A DNA stretch of 60,262 nt. It comes from Candidatus Saccharimonadota bacterium. Its GTDB lineage: Bacteria; Patescibacteriota; Saccharimonadia; Saccharimonadales; UBA4665. The notes below the pieces were generated by a model. The model searched no databases. It saw nothing but the letters and a program-made list of their open reading frames with translations, and was not told the DNA's origin. The stretch covers positions 1 through 60,262 of the forward strand of contig JAGORO010000006.1 in the NCBI GenBank assembly GCA_018062785.1. Direction: 5' to 3'. The position numbers were made by a program, and so were the translations under genes. Positions 14,999-23,147 of the stretch are shown here, one piece after another (the first letter of the stretch is position 1; each line of letters starts with the position of its first letter).

Positions 14999-15859
14999 TT
15001 AGAACTGCTCTTTTTTTAGCAGGATTGTCTGGAGACCAAATAGTTTTTTGAGACGAGCGTTTTGGGCGGGATCGATAAGGAGGATGGTGGCACATGTGTC
15101 TGCAATGAGGGCCGAGTCGGCGCGCGCATACACGCTTAAAATCTCGCTGTCTGAAGACGCTTGTTGTCGCGGGTCGATAATGTGATGATGGGTGGTATCG
15201 CCCTGCTTCCACTGGCGTTTGACCGTTGAGCTTACAGCAAGAGCGCCGCGGCTAATGCGAGTCGTACCGATAACCGCCGTATCTACTAAAGGGTGTTCGA
15301 GGCCAAATTCTTGCGGTTCAGTAAGCTTTGCAAACAAATCACCGCCGCCGTTAATAACATAATTTTTTAACCCAGATCTATCCAGTAGTGCTGCGAGCGC
15401 ATCGATGAGCCACCCCTTTCCAAACCCGCCAAAATCGAGCGCTACATTTTTGGGAATTTTTATCTTATTTTGATTAAATGTGATGTTTTTCCAGAGGTTA
15501 GCAGTAACTTCCTTCTTCTCATTTGGAATTCCGTAGCCAGTATTTTGCAGGGTCGCCCCAACAGAAATATTGAAGATACCGTTGCTCTTTGCATACATAT
15601 CTGCGGCAAATTCGAGCATTGCGAGAAGCTCTTTGGGCGGGTTTACGAGGCGGCCAGTCTCGTTTAGCTGGCTAATGAGTGAGTTTGGGTCGAAGCGAGA
15701 GTATGCGAGTTCAAAATCACGAACCCGCCGAGCAATAGCAGCTTGCACGCTCAGGATTGCAGGTCCATCTTCCAGTTCTATGTTCCAGACCGTTCCTAGG
15801 GCCGAGAAAGTGTGTGATACGAGTGGTGATTGGTTGCTGTCATCCGTACTTTTGGTCAT
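14999..15859 (-). CDS. apbE: ApbE, FAD:protein FMN transferase
   Basis: Transfers FMN from FAD to a Thr or Ser of a target protein as a phosphoester bond. Visible motifs are the N-terminal LGTVWNIE strand, SRFDPNSLISQLN, LDFGGFGKGWLIDALAALL, YVINGGGDLFA and the C-terminal SALIADTCATILLI with metal-binding Asp/Thr. I use MTKSTDD (286 residues), which begins 13 nt after the upstream stop; an in-frame ATG at 15916 would overlap it by 44 bp. The adjacent FMN-binding protein is the obvious substrate. There is no lipobox, so it acts inside or at the membrane. It is convergent with the flavin-reductase gene. Confidence 0.9.
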   Translation of the reverse strand: MTKSTDDSNQSPLVSHTFSALGTVWNIELEDGPAILSVQAAIARRVRDFELAYSRFDPNSLISQLNETGRLVNPPKELLAMLEFAADMYAKSNGIFNISVGATLQNTGYGIPNEKKEVTANLWKNITFNQNKIKIPKNVALDFGGFGKGWLIDALAALLDRSGLKNYVINGGGDLFAKLTEPQEFGLEHPLVDTAVIGTTRISRGALAVSSTVKRQWKQGDTTHHHIIDPRQQASSDSEILSVYARADSALIADTCATILLIDPAQNARLKKLFGLQTILLKKEQF

Positions 15860-15872
15860 TGGTCGAAGCACC

Positions 15873-16409
15873 CTAAGCTTTTGCCTGAGAGGTGATGGTC
15901 TGAATAGCTTCATCAAAGGCCATGGTGGTTAGTGATGCGCCCCCAATTCGACTGGCCGAAAAGTCGCCGAGGTACTGGCCAACAACCGTATTTTCAACAT
16001 CGCTTTCGAAGGCGTCAATGTAGTTCCTCGACTCATGGTCGCTGTACGTATCATCCGTGCTAACACTTGTTATCTTACCATCCTTAATCGTTGCTTTGAC
16101 GGCAATAGAGTTTTGGTAACCATGAGGCACTTGGTACTTCGCTGTCGTACTGTAGGTCCCATCCTTGTAGGCACTGATCGCGCCAGAAGTGGTGGCCGTC
16201 TGCGTTGCGGAAGTGGTGGTGTCGGCGGTAGTATGTACCATTGCTGCCGTTGTAGCGGCAGTATCATCCTCAGCTTTGGCTGCAGATATGGTGCTAGGGT
16301 TTTGGTCGCTCGCGCTCGATGTTCGGATAACGTAGCCCGCACTGCCGATGATAGCGAGGAGCGCGACAATACCGACGATGGTTGGGGTGGATTTGTTGGT
16401 TGATTTCAT
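15873..16409 (-). CDS. Membrane-anchored FMN-binding domain protein
   Basis: 178 residues: an N-terminal membrane helix (IVGIVALLAIIGSAGYVI), an Ala/Thr-rich linker (about 30-85), and an FMN-binding domain beginning at YKDGTYSTTAKY with a C-terminal flavinylation-type motif IGGASLTTMAFDEAI, where the residue after GGA is the expected FMN attachment site (usually Thr in SGAT; Ser here). It is likely an extracellular electron carrier flavinylated by ApbE from the next gene and reduced by the flavocytochrome. The promoter box TAACAT is 6 nt before the ATG, so its mRNA is leaderless and it is transcribed separately from the two-component genes upstream. Confidence 0.88.
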   Translation of the reverse strand: MKSTNKSTPTIVGIVALLAIIGSAGYVIRTSSASDQNPSTISAAKAEDDTAATTAAMVHTTADTTTSATQTATTSGAISAYKDGTYSTTAKYQVPHGYQNSIAVKATIKDGKITSVSTDDTYSDHESRNYIDAFESDVENTVVGQYLGDFSASRIGGASLTTMAFDEAIQTITSQAKA

Positions 16410-16415
16410 ACCGCT

Positions 16416-16447
16416 ATGTTACAAAAAAATACTGAGGCATAACTGAG
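16416..16447 (-). promoter_or_regulatory. Promoter with paired CTCAG repeats (FMN-binding gene)
   Basis: On the minus strand CTCAG-N6-CTCAG (rc of 16432-16447) is followed after 10 nt by a TAACAT box (rc of 16416-16421), 6 nt before the ATG. The repeat step of 11 bp is one helical turn. The same pattern stands before the flavin-reductase gene. A DNA-binding activator on one face of the helix would explain it, but the adjacent response regulator has no DNA-binding domain. Confidence 0.5.
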
Positions 16448-16460
16448 AATAGTGACGATA

Positions 16461-16844
16461 CTATTTGGCCGCATCTGCCAGCGTATCTTGGACGACACTG
16501 ACCAGCTCTTTGGGCGAAGCCCATGCCTTTAGGATGTAGCGAGTTGCACCAAGATCGAGCGCTTTTTGGATCTCGGACTTGCTGTCTAGGTTGCTCATCA
16601 CGACGACGGGCATGGTGTGCTTGCGATCGAGTTTTTCGAGGAATTCTTTACCATCCATAACGGGCATGAGTAGATCTAGGATAACGAGGTCTGGCTCGCT
16701 ATCTTCGATTGCATCTAGGCCCTCTTGACCATTGAATACGGTGCGCACAGCGTATCCTGCGTGCGTCAACACCATACTAAAGGCTTCGTTCAGCGCCTCA
16801 TCGTCTTCTACTATCAATACGCTCTTTTGGCTCATCTCGTTCAT
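16461..16844 (-). CDS. Receiver-only response regulator
   Basis: 127 residues, a single CheY-like receiver domain: acidic pair at residues 14-15 (IVEDDE), phosphoacceptor Asp57 (LVILDLLMPVMDG), Thr/Ser position in VVVMSNLD, and Lys106 (YILKAW). No output domain follows, so it cannot bind DNA by itself and must act through protein contacts. I start at MNEMSQ, which has GGAG 6 nt upstream and sits 1 nt past the kinase stop; ATG at 16856 would overlap the kinase stop. It is the partner of the kinase and lies just before the FMN-binding gene. Confidence 0.88.
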   Translation of the reverse strand: MNEMSQKSVLIVEDDEALNEAFSMVLTHAGYAVRTVFNGQEGLDAIEDSEPDLVILDLLMPVMDGKEFLEKLDRKHTMPVVVMSNLDSKSEIQKALDLGATRYILKAWASPKELVSVVQDTLADAAK

Positions 16845-16845
16845 A

Positions 16846-18681
16846 TTATACTCCATCACCGGTATTTTTAGGATATTTTGTTGTTGCCTGATCAAGATTG
16901 ACTCGTATTTTCTGGTTGCCAACCCCAGTTCTCGGCAGAGAGAGTATGAAGGTACTGCCAATGCCTAGCTCTGAGGTTACCTCGAGTGAGCCTCCGTGGG
17001 CCTCTGCCAGCCCATGTGCGAGATACAACCCAAGCCCATTGCCACCCTCGGATTTGGAAAGCGGATTTTCTAGTCTGGAGAACTTCTCGAATACCTTGGG
17101 CAGGTCTGACTCGTGGATACCTACGCCCTCGTCAGAGACCGATAAACAGGACATTTTTTCGGCCAAAAAGACACGTACAGTAACTTTTTTGTCGGCCTGC
17201 GTGTATTTGATGGCATTGCTGATAAGATTATCTATAATCATCGCCACGTAGCGAGAGTCACCATACGCCGGAGTACTTTTCTTGGAGCCAAGTTCTAGGG
17301 AAATGTTTTTGTTGGTCGCCGTAGACTTTTGGAGGTTAAGCGCTGTCCTGGCCATTTCTAGCAAATCGATTTTTTCTGGTTCAACAAGTAGCTGGCCGGC
17401 ATCTGCCTTGGCAACGTAGAGCATCTGGTTGATGATCTCTAGCTGGCGCTCATTTGCGGCGTAGGCTTTCTCGGCAACCTTTAACTGTTGCTCGCTTAGG
17501 TCACCGATAAAGCCCTGTGTAAGCATACCTAGGTATTGCTTGACGCCACTCGCGGGCGTGCGAAGTTGGTGTGACGCTAGGGCGAGCATGTCGTTTTTGG
17601 TTTCTTGGATTTTTTGGTCGTACTCATCTGTTAGCCTTTTAAGTCGCCTGACTAATGATCTAAAAATGAGGCTAGAAATAATGATACTCAAGAACGTACC
17701 TACACCAAAAATACTCAGGGGTAGCCATCTTTGGAAAGAGTTTGGTGATGCTTCGGGGATGGCAACTCGCCATACTCGGTTGGCAGCGCGGACGATTTGT
17801 GAAACCTGAATGGCGTCGAGGTTTGATGACGCATCTGTAACACTACGGGAATTCAGACGTGCGGGCGGCTGTTCGGATATGTCACTCAAACGAATGTCTT
17901 CCTGTGATACGGAGCCTACATTGCTTAGAATATCGACAAAGGTTTGGGGTAGTACTACAAGGTACGTAAAGCCTATCGCTTTTTCGCGCCGCTCTTCGAC
18001 CGTATCCGGTACGACTAATGTTGAGTAGATGGGGTAATAGACAAGAATTCCCTTCGAGGGTTTTGGCTTATTGGCGAATTGGACAAGCTGCACAGGGGCC
18101 GATATAGCGCTGTGACCGGTATCGATTGCGGCTTGCATAGCCTTTTGTCTTGTCTCGTCGCTATACATATCGTAGCCGATAGCTTTCTTATTGGCGTCGC
18201 TTTCGGGCTCTAAGTAGACGATGCCTGAAACATTGTTTCGGGGAGCTTCGGAGAGGGTGGGCCATATGTGGTAGCTCTCTACTCCGGTAGTCTGAATTCT
18301 AGCTTCGTGGGCCTCAAGCTGAGTTGACGGAAAATACTCTACGTAGCCCATGCCCAAGATGGAGGGAAATTGTTCGTCCGGCTTTAGGTCGGCTACAAAG
18401 GCTTTCCACTGGCCCTTGGACGTGTCGGGGTTGAGCCTTAGTAGTGCTGCGCCAGAAATAAGCAGTTGATTGTACCCGTCAATCTTTGCGTTCACCTGAG
18501 AGGTTATGGCATCGAGCTGTCGGACAGTATCGCTTCTACGATCAAGCTTATTTTGGTCAGAAAGGTTGGTGGCTATGATCACAGACGCGATCAGTCCAGC
18601 GCACAGTATAAATAGCGAAGCTAGGGTAATGACATTTCTCTCCGACCCGCGAAAAAGTTTAGTTACAAATAGTTGATGCAT
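16846..18681 (-). CDS. CHASE-domain sensor histidine kinase
   Basis: 611 residues. Membrane helices at about 17-39 and 320-340 enclose an extracytoplasmic CHASE domain (about 45-255, with LGMGYVEYFP). The kinase has the H-box ASHQLRTP (His371), N-box DNLISNAIKYT, G1 DEGVGI and G2 GGNGLGLYL, so it should autophosphorylate. CHASE domains sense small extracellular ligands. The start MHQLF fits a TACAGT box 11 nt upstream. An upstream in-frame codon would lie before the promoter. It is co-transcribed with the receiver-only regulator and followed by the flavin genes, which suggests it senses an external redox or nutrient cue. Confidence 0.92.
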   Translation of the reverse strand: MHQLFVTKLFRGSERNVITLASLFILCAGLIASVIIATNLSDQNKLDRRSDTVRQLDAITSQVNAKIDGYNQLLISGAALLRLNPDTSKGQWKAFVADLKPDEQFPSILGMGYVEYFPSTQLEAHEARIQTTGVESYHIWPTLSEAPRNNVSGIVYLEPESDANKKAIGYDMYSDETRQKAMQAAIDTGHSAISAPVQLVQFANKPKPSKGILVYYPIYSTLVVPDTVEERREKAIGFTYLVVLPQTFVDILSNVGSVSQEDIRLSDISEQPPARLNSRSVTDASSNLDAIQVSQIVRAANRVWRVAIPEASPNSFQRWLPLSIFGVGTFLSIIISSLIFRSLVRRLKRLTDEYDQKIQETKNDMLALASHQLRTPASGVKQYLGMLTQGFIGDLSEQQLKVAEKAYAANERQLEIINQMLYVAKADAGQLLVEPEKIDLLEMARTALNLQKSTATNKNISLELGSKKSTPAYGDSRYVAMIIDNLISNAIKYTQADKKVTVRVFLAEKMSCLSVSDEGVGIHESDLPKVFEKFSRLENPLSKSEGGNGLGLYLAHGLAEAHGGSLEVTSELGIGSTFILSLPRTGVGNQKIRVNLDQATTKYPKNTGDGV

Positions 18682-18778
18682 CGTATATGTGTACTGTAGC
18701 AGATAGAAGCGGAGCGTAAAGTAGAAATTTTTACAGAGAATGCTTTGATGAGTGGCCATCGGTATATACTGGTACGGT

Positions 18779-19459
18779 ATGGCATCTGATAAACAAGAGT
18801 TTACGAGGGCGGTTGAGCGTTGGGAGGGTTTGCACGCAGCGCAGCGCTACAGCGCACCGCCACAAGAAGGGGCGACGGCTATACTCTACTCGCTGGAGAC
18901 AATCGCCTACGATGCCGAAGACTACCCCGTAGTGCAGAGTACGCAAATGAGCTACTTTCGAGAGGAAGCACAGCGTATTGCTGATGACATTGAGTTTGGT
19001 GGCGGAGCGGCTCATGTATTTTCGAGCATGAGTATGGAGAGTATGGCCCTAGTGCTACAGGAAGAGATGTACTCTGATGTAATCATCATTGGCCACGGTG
19101 CTCTTGGCAGCGTTTTTTGTGACGTTTCAGCGGACGAGCCAGAGAAAATAACGTGGAAGAATGTGTCTAAACTTGCCTCACATCTGAAGCTGGGTAGCTT
19201 TGTCCAGCGGACATGTGCTGGGATTGAGGTAGATATGCCCGTGCCACTTGGAGCCTTCGCCGTTACTTCACACGCCAATCTCATCATGCCTCAGCCCGGC
19301 CAACCCTTTGCGCCTGAGCTGCATGGCGAATCGGAAGAGGCAAAGCTTGGACCGTTCACCAAAAGTCGCTGTATTACACTCCAAGAGATCAAGGCGATGA
19401 AGGTGCGGGCGGCATCTACCCTTTCTCGATCCGTACAAGATGGTATAGTACATCTATGA
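18779..19459 (+). CDS. Hypothetical protein with caspase/CHAT-like His-Cys motifs
   Basis: 226 residues, no signal peptide. The middle reads [18 protein letters not shown], and about 45 residues later [17 protein letters not shown] strand ending in (G)HG and a second strand ending in a Cys is the dyad layout of caspase-fold and CHAT peptidases; the assignment is motif-based and tentative. The start follows a TATACT box by 8 nt (leaderless), which excludes the longer upstream frame. Its TGA overlaps the ATG of pgi by 4 bp, so it is translationally coupled to glycolysis. It could equally be a conserved hypothetical with no protease activity. Confidence 0.7.
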   Translation: MASDKQEFTRAVERWEGLHAAQRYSAPPQEGATAILYSLETIAYDAEDYPVVQSTQMSYFREEAQRIADDIEFGGGAAHVFSSMSMESMALVLQEEMYSDVIIIGHGALGSVFCDVSADEPEKITWKNVSKLASHLKLGSFVQRTCAGIEVDMPVPLGAFAVTSHANLIMPQPGQPFAPELHGESEEAKLGPFTKSRCITLQEIKAMKVRAASTLSRSVQDGIVHL

Positions 19460-21075
19460 GCATAACCAACTTAGAATCATGGCAAAACCTTACTACTCAA
19501 GCGTCACAGGTAGCCCCCGTCCACCTGCGCTCTATATTTGAGGCGGATACGGCAAGGGGTACTCGACTCAGCTTGCAGGTTGCAGACATCTACCTCGACT
19601 ATTCCAAAAACCGCGTCACCGACGAAGGTATGCAAGGTCTGTTCGAGCTTGCAAGAGAGCGAGATGTTGAGGCCGCTCGAGATGCAATGTTTGCGGGAGA
19701 AAAGATTAATACCACCGAAAATCGCGCTGTGCTTCACACTGCTCTTCGCAATCGGTCGGAGCGATCGGTGCTGGTAGATGGCACTGATGTCATGCCCGAA
19801 ATTCGCGCTGTGCTGGCCCAGATGCGGCAGTGCGCCATATTGGTTCGAGACGGACAGTGGCTAGGGTTTACGGGCAAGCGGATTCGCCATGTCGTAAACA
19901 TCGGTATTGGTGGGTCAGATTTGGGGCCGGTCATGGCCTGCGAGGCACTCAAATTTTACTCTACCAAGGAGCTTGCGGTGCATTTTGTATCGAACATCGA
20001 TGGCACGCACATTGCTGATGTTTTGGATGAGATAAATCCCGAGGAAACGCTATGTATTATTGCCTCCAAGACGTTTACAACCGACGAAACAATGACAAAT
20101 GCGGCAACTGCTCGCCAGTGGCTGGTTGATCATCTTGGCTCTGAGGATGCGGTGGCAAGGCATTTTATCGCTCTGTCAACCAACGCTTCCGAGGTCCAAA
20201 AATTTGGCATTGATCCTCAGAATATGTTTGTTTTTTGGGATTGGGTCGGCGGCAGGTATTCACTAACGAGTGCAATCGGCTTGTCTTGTATGATAGCGAT
20301 TGGCCCAGATCATTTCGATGAACTGCTCGCTGGATTTTACACCATGGATGAGCATTTTAGGACTGCACCAATCGAGCAAAATATGCCGGTACTTCTCGCT
20401 CTCATCGGCATTTGGAATTGCAACTTCCTAGGTGCTTCGAGCGAGGCCATTCTACCCTATGACCAGTATCTTCATCGTTTTCCGGCCTATTTCCAGCAAG
20501 GTAATATGGAGAGCAACGGAAAATCGGTCACTAAAAACGGACGACGAGTCGACTATACCACCGGTCCAATCATCTGGGGGGAGCCGGGTACTAATGGGCA
20601 GCATGCATTCTACCAGCTGCTACACCAAGGAACCAGTCTTGTACCAGTCGATTTCATTGCGTTTGTCGAATCGCTGCATAATCCAGACGGCAGAGGAACG
20701 CACCACCGCAAGTTAACGGCCAATGTATTTGCGCAGAGTCAGGCATTGGCGTTTGGTAAGACGGCGGACGAAGTACGGGCCGATGGGGTACCGGAAAATC
20801 TTGTTCAGCACAAAATATTTGAAGGTAATCGCCCGAGTAACACCCTGCTCGTTTCCAAGCTTACGCCTAATACCCTCGGGCAACTTATCGCACTATACGA
20901 GCACAAAATATTTGTACAAGGCGTCATTTGGGATGTAAATAGCTTTGATCAATGGGGTGTTGAGCTCGGCAAAGTTTTGGCCAAAAGTATCGACGACAGT
21001 TTAGCTCACGACACCTCTGTTACTGTTGATTCTTCTACGGCCAGCCTTCTCGAAAGAGTACGTCATTCTACCTAA
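19456..21075 (+). CDS. pgi: Glucose-6-phosphate isomerase
   Basis: Interconverts glucose 6-phosphate and fructose 6-phosphate. 539 residues of the long (classical) PGI form. Key segments are [15 protein letters not shown], the substrate loop [13 protein letters not shown], the [12 protein letters not shown] signature, QGNMESNGK and [16 protein letters not shown], with the second signature [18 protein letters not shown]. The start overlaps the preceding hypothetical gene by 4 bp. It is convergent with gdh, the stops overlapping by 3 bp. With zwf at 27.4 kb the organism has the entry points of both glycolysis and the oxidative pentose phosphate route. Confidence 0.98.
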   Translation: MSITNLESWQNLTTQASQVAPVHLRSIFEADTARGTRLSLQVADIYLDYSKNRVTDEGMQGLFELARERDVEAARDAMFAGEKINTTENRAVLHTALRNRSERSVLVDGTDVMPEIRAVLAQMRQCAILVRDGQWLGFTGKRIRHVVNIGIGGSDLGPVMACEALKFYSTKELAVHFVSNIDGTHIADVLDEINPEETLCIIASKTFTTDETMTNAATARQWLVDHLGSEDAVARHFIALSTNASEVQKFGIDPQNMFVFWDWVGGRYSLTSAIGLSCMIAIGPDHFDELLAGFYTMDEHFRTAPIEQNMPVLLALIGIWNCNFLGASSEAILPYDQYLHRFPAYFQQGNMESNGKSVTKNGRRVDYTTGPIIWGEPGTNGQHAFYQLLHQGTSLVPVDFIAFVESLHNPDGRGTHHRKLTANVFAQSQALAFGKTADEVRADGVPENLVQHKIFEGNRPSNTLLVSKLTPNTLGQLIALYEHKIFVQGVIWDVNSFDQWGVELGKVLAKSIDDSLAHDTSVTVDSSTASLLERVRHST

Positions 21076-22280
21076 GCCTGCTCAGCAACAAGTCGTTGTA
21101 GTGCTATCGTAAAAGCCGCTTCTTTTAGCGAGCATGCATGCGTCTGAGCGGATGTCATGCAGGCTTGCATGGCTTTGGTTATGACGGCATCTACATGGGT
21201 ATTCACTGTGGTGCTATCCCAATGCTCGTTGGATATATTTTGCTTCCATTCGAGATAGCTTACGATTACTCCGCCGGCATTGGCAATGACATCAGGTATT
21301 ATAGATACTCCTCGCTGCGCCAAGGGTTCATTGGCCATGTAGTCCACGGGTCCGTTGGCTAGCTCTAGTATGTGTGCCGCTTTGAGGAGATTGAGGTTTT
21401 TAGTATCGATAACATCACCGAGGGCAGCGAGCACCAACACATCGCACTCAGCTTCGAGGATAGCTTCCGAGGGTCGCTTGGTACCTACAAACTCACTCGG
21501 GATTGTGCCATCAGTAAACTTTACGCCAGAAAATGAAAAGCCTTGCTTGGGATTTTTAGCAAATACAGATCGATGCATATCGGCTAGCGCCACAATGGTA
21601 ATACCCAGCTCCTCTTGGGCTATTTGGGCAAAGTAAAACCCAACATTTCCTACTCCCTGTATGGCTACTTGCAGACCGCGCGTCTTAATCCCGCGAGCTT
21701 TGCAATACTCTCGCAGGGCGATAACGCCCCCCCTGCCCGTCGCCTCGACTCGCCCCTCAGACCCGCCATTGGATACGGTTTTGCCGGTAAAGCTGGCCTT
21801 AGTGGCGTCTCCGGTCAGCTGCTCATACTCATCGACCATCCAGTCCATAATCTCGCCATTTGTGTTTACATCGGGCGCGGGTACGTCCTTAGTTGGCCCA
21901 ATATGGTCTTCGAGTGCTCGAACATATGCTCGAGCCACAGATTCTAGATGCTTCTTACTGTATAGTCTTGGGTCGAAGGCTATCCCCCCTTTTGCTCCAC
22001 CCATTGGGATGTCGACTGCTGCACATTTTATGCTCATTAGTGTGGCCAAGGCGCGGACCTCATCCTCGTCGACATGAGGATGAAAGCGGATGCCACCCTT
22101 GAACGGTCCACGTGAGTTATTGTGCTGGACGCGAAAAGCTTGGTGCCGAATATCATCAACGACGATCTCGAAGCGGTGGTCGTGCATCGGCTCGGCGATC
22201 GCGACTAGCTGTCCTGTGCTCAGGTCTAGGTTTTTGGCGGCTTTATTCATCATTGCGAGCGCACTTTCGAGCATGTTCAT
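21072..22280 (-). CDS. gdhA: Glutamate dehydrogenase
   Basis: Reversible NAD(P)-linked deamination of glutamate to 2-oxoglutarate and ammonia. 402 residues with the substrate domain ([34 protein letters not shown] with catalytic Lys, [11 protein letters not shown]) and a Rossmann domain ([15 protein letters not shown]). The hexameric short form is about this long. A good ribosome site, AGGAG, is 7 nt upstream, so this gene is not leaderless. No TCA-cycle neighbours are visible in the window, so the enzyme probably serves amino-acid catabolism or NAD(P)H balance. Its 3' end overlaps pgi. Confidence 0.96.
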   Translation of the reverse strand: MNMLESALAMMNKAAKNLDLSTGQLVAIAEPMHDHRFEIVVDDIRHQAFRVQHNNSRGPFKGGIRFHPHVDEDEVRALATLMSIKCAAVDIPMGGAKGGIAFDPRLYSKKHLESVARAYVRALEDHIGPTKDVPAPDVNTNGEIMDWMVDEYEQLTGDATKASFTGKTVSNGGSEGRVEATGRGGVIALREYCKARGIKTRGLQVAIQGVGNVGFYFAQIAQEELGITIVALADMHRSVFAKNPKQGFSFSGVKFTDGTIPSEFVGTKRPSEAILEAECDVLVLAALGDVIDTKNLNLLKAAHILELANGPVDYMANEPLAQRGVSIIPDVIANAGGVIVSYLEWKQNISNEHWDSTTVNTHVDAVITKAMQACMTSAQTHACSLKEAAFTIALQRLVAEQA

Positions 22281-22368
22281 CTTTGTTCTCCTAGGGTTGA
22301 CCTCGCTCTATTGTCTACTGGCCAGATGTGGTTGTCAAATTCTGGGCGGTTCGCCTACCGACATATAC

Positions 22369-22403
22369 CAAAAAGCCCCACTCGTTCGAAGTGAGGCTTT
22401 TTT
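22369..22403 (-). terminator. Terminator after the GlsB/YeaQ-like gene
   Basis: Inverted arms AAAAAGCC...CACT and AGTG...GGCTTTTTT around a short loop. On the minus strand it follows the stop of the GlsB/YeaQ gene by about 50 bp and precedes the gdh promoter region. Confidence 0.7.
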
Positions 22404-22453
22404 GGGCTTTTTTCGGGTTGTTTTGCTGTGTAGTGTCAAATAACTACAATACC

Positions 22454-22714
22454 TTAAACGCGACGACGACCCGTAATGAGCTGTACGATGAAGATGACAA
22501 TCATCGCACCAACGATGGCGATAAGAATTCCAGGCAGACTGAATACGTTCGGATCGTAGTTAAGTAGCTGCGAAGAAAGCCAGCCGCCAACAAATGCACC
22601 TGCTATTCCGGCTGCGATGTTTGCAAATGCACCCATCTGTGCGTCGGTTTTCATAAGCATTGAAGCTATCCAGCCAGCAAATGCACCGACAACGACCCAA
22701 AGTAGTATATTCAT
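22454..22714 (-). CDS. GlsB/YeaQ/YmgE family stress membrane protein
   Basis: 86 residues, nearly all membrane: LLWVVVGAFAGWIASMLMK, then IAAGIAGAFVGGWLSS and ILIAIVGAMIVIFIVQLI, the transglycosylase-associated family pattern with glycine-rich helices, ending in a basic tail GRRRV. The family is linked to general and envelope stress, but the mechanism is unknown. The start MNILLW has a perfect AAAGGAG 7 nt upstream, whereas the longer upstream frame has no support. A TATAGT box about 45 nt before the start could be its promoter. Confidence 0.92.
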   Translation of the reverse strand: MNILLWVVVGAFAGWIASMLMKTDAQMGAFANIAAGIAGAFVGGWLSSQLLNYDPNVFSLPGILIAIVGAMIVIFIVQLITGRRRV

Positions 22715-22868
22715 GATTTTCTCCTTTTTACTTACCTGTACGGTACGTACTATACGGAGCGAAATACAATATGACTGTAATCGATCTGACAAAAAAAGTG
22801 TAAAAATTCACTCATACCTACTACTACTTCACAAGATAGCAGCAGGGGTGATCTGCTATACTAGTAGC

Positions 22869-23114
22869 ATGAGCAAATTACCCAAAATCGAAAAACAAAT
22901 TGTCAAAGATGCCGTACGCGAACAGCGAGTATTAAATCGAAAGTTTCCACTGAGCATGGCGCTGCTGGCCTCTTTTGGGCTGGTGTGTCTTTTTTATGGT
23001 TTCGAGCATATCATCGAGAAGACCCCGTTTTTGGTTGAGCGTCCCTTGCTTATGGTGGTGCTCGGGCTCGGGTGCCTTTTTGTCACTGGGCAGATCTACA
23101 AAAAGCTCGATTAG
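22869..23114 (+). CDS. Small two-helix membrane protein
   Basis: 81 residues: a charged N-terminus (KLPKIEKQIVKDAVREQRVL), then two hydrophobic helices (SMALLASFGLVCLFYGF and LLMVVLGLGCLFVTGQ) and a short basic end (YKKLD). I choose the ATG at 22869 because a TATACT box is 6 nt before it (leaderless); the longer frame from 22617 crosses this promoter. No family was recognised. It is convergent with the efflux-pump gene. Confidence 0.75.
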   Translation: MSKLPKIEKQIVKDAVREQRVLNRKFPLSMALLASFGLVCLFYGFEHIIEKTPFLVERPLLMVVLGLGCLFVTGQIYKKLD

Positions 23115-23147
23115 GACGTAGCGGAAAAGCGTATGTGCGTACTGCTA

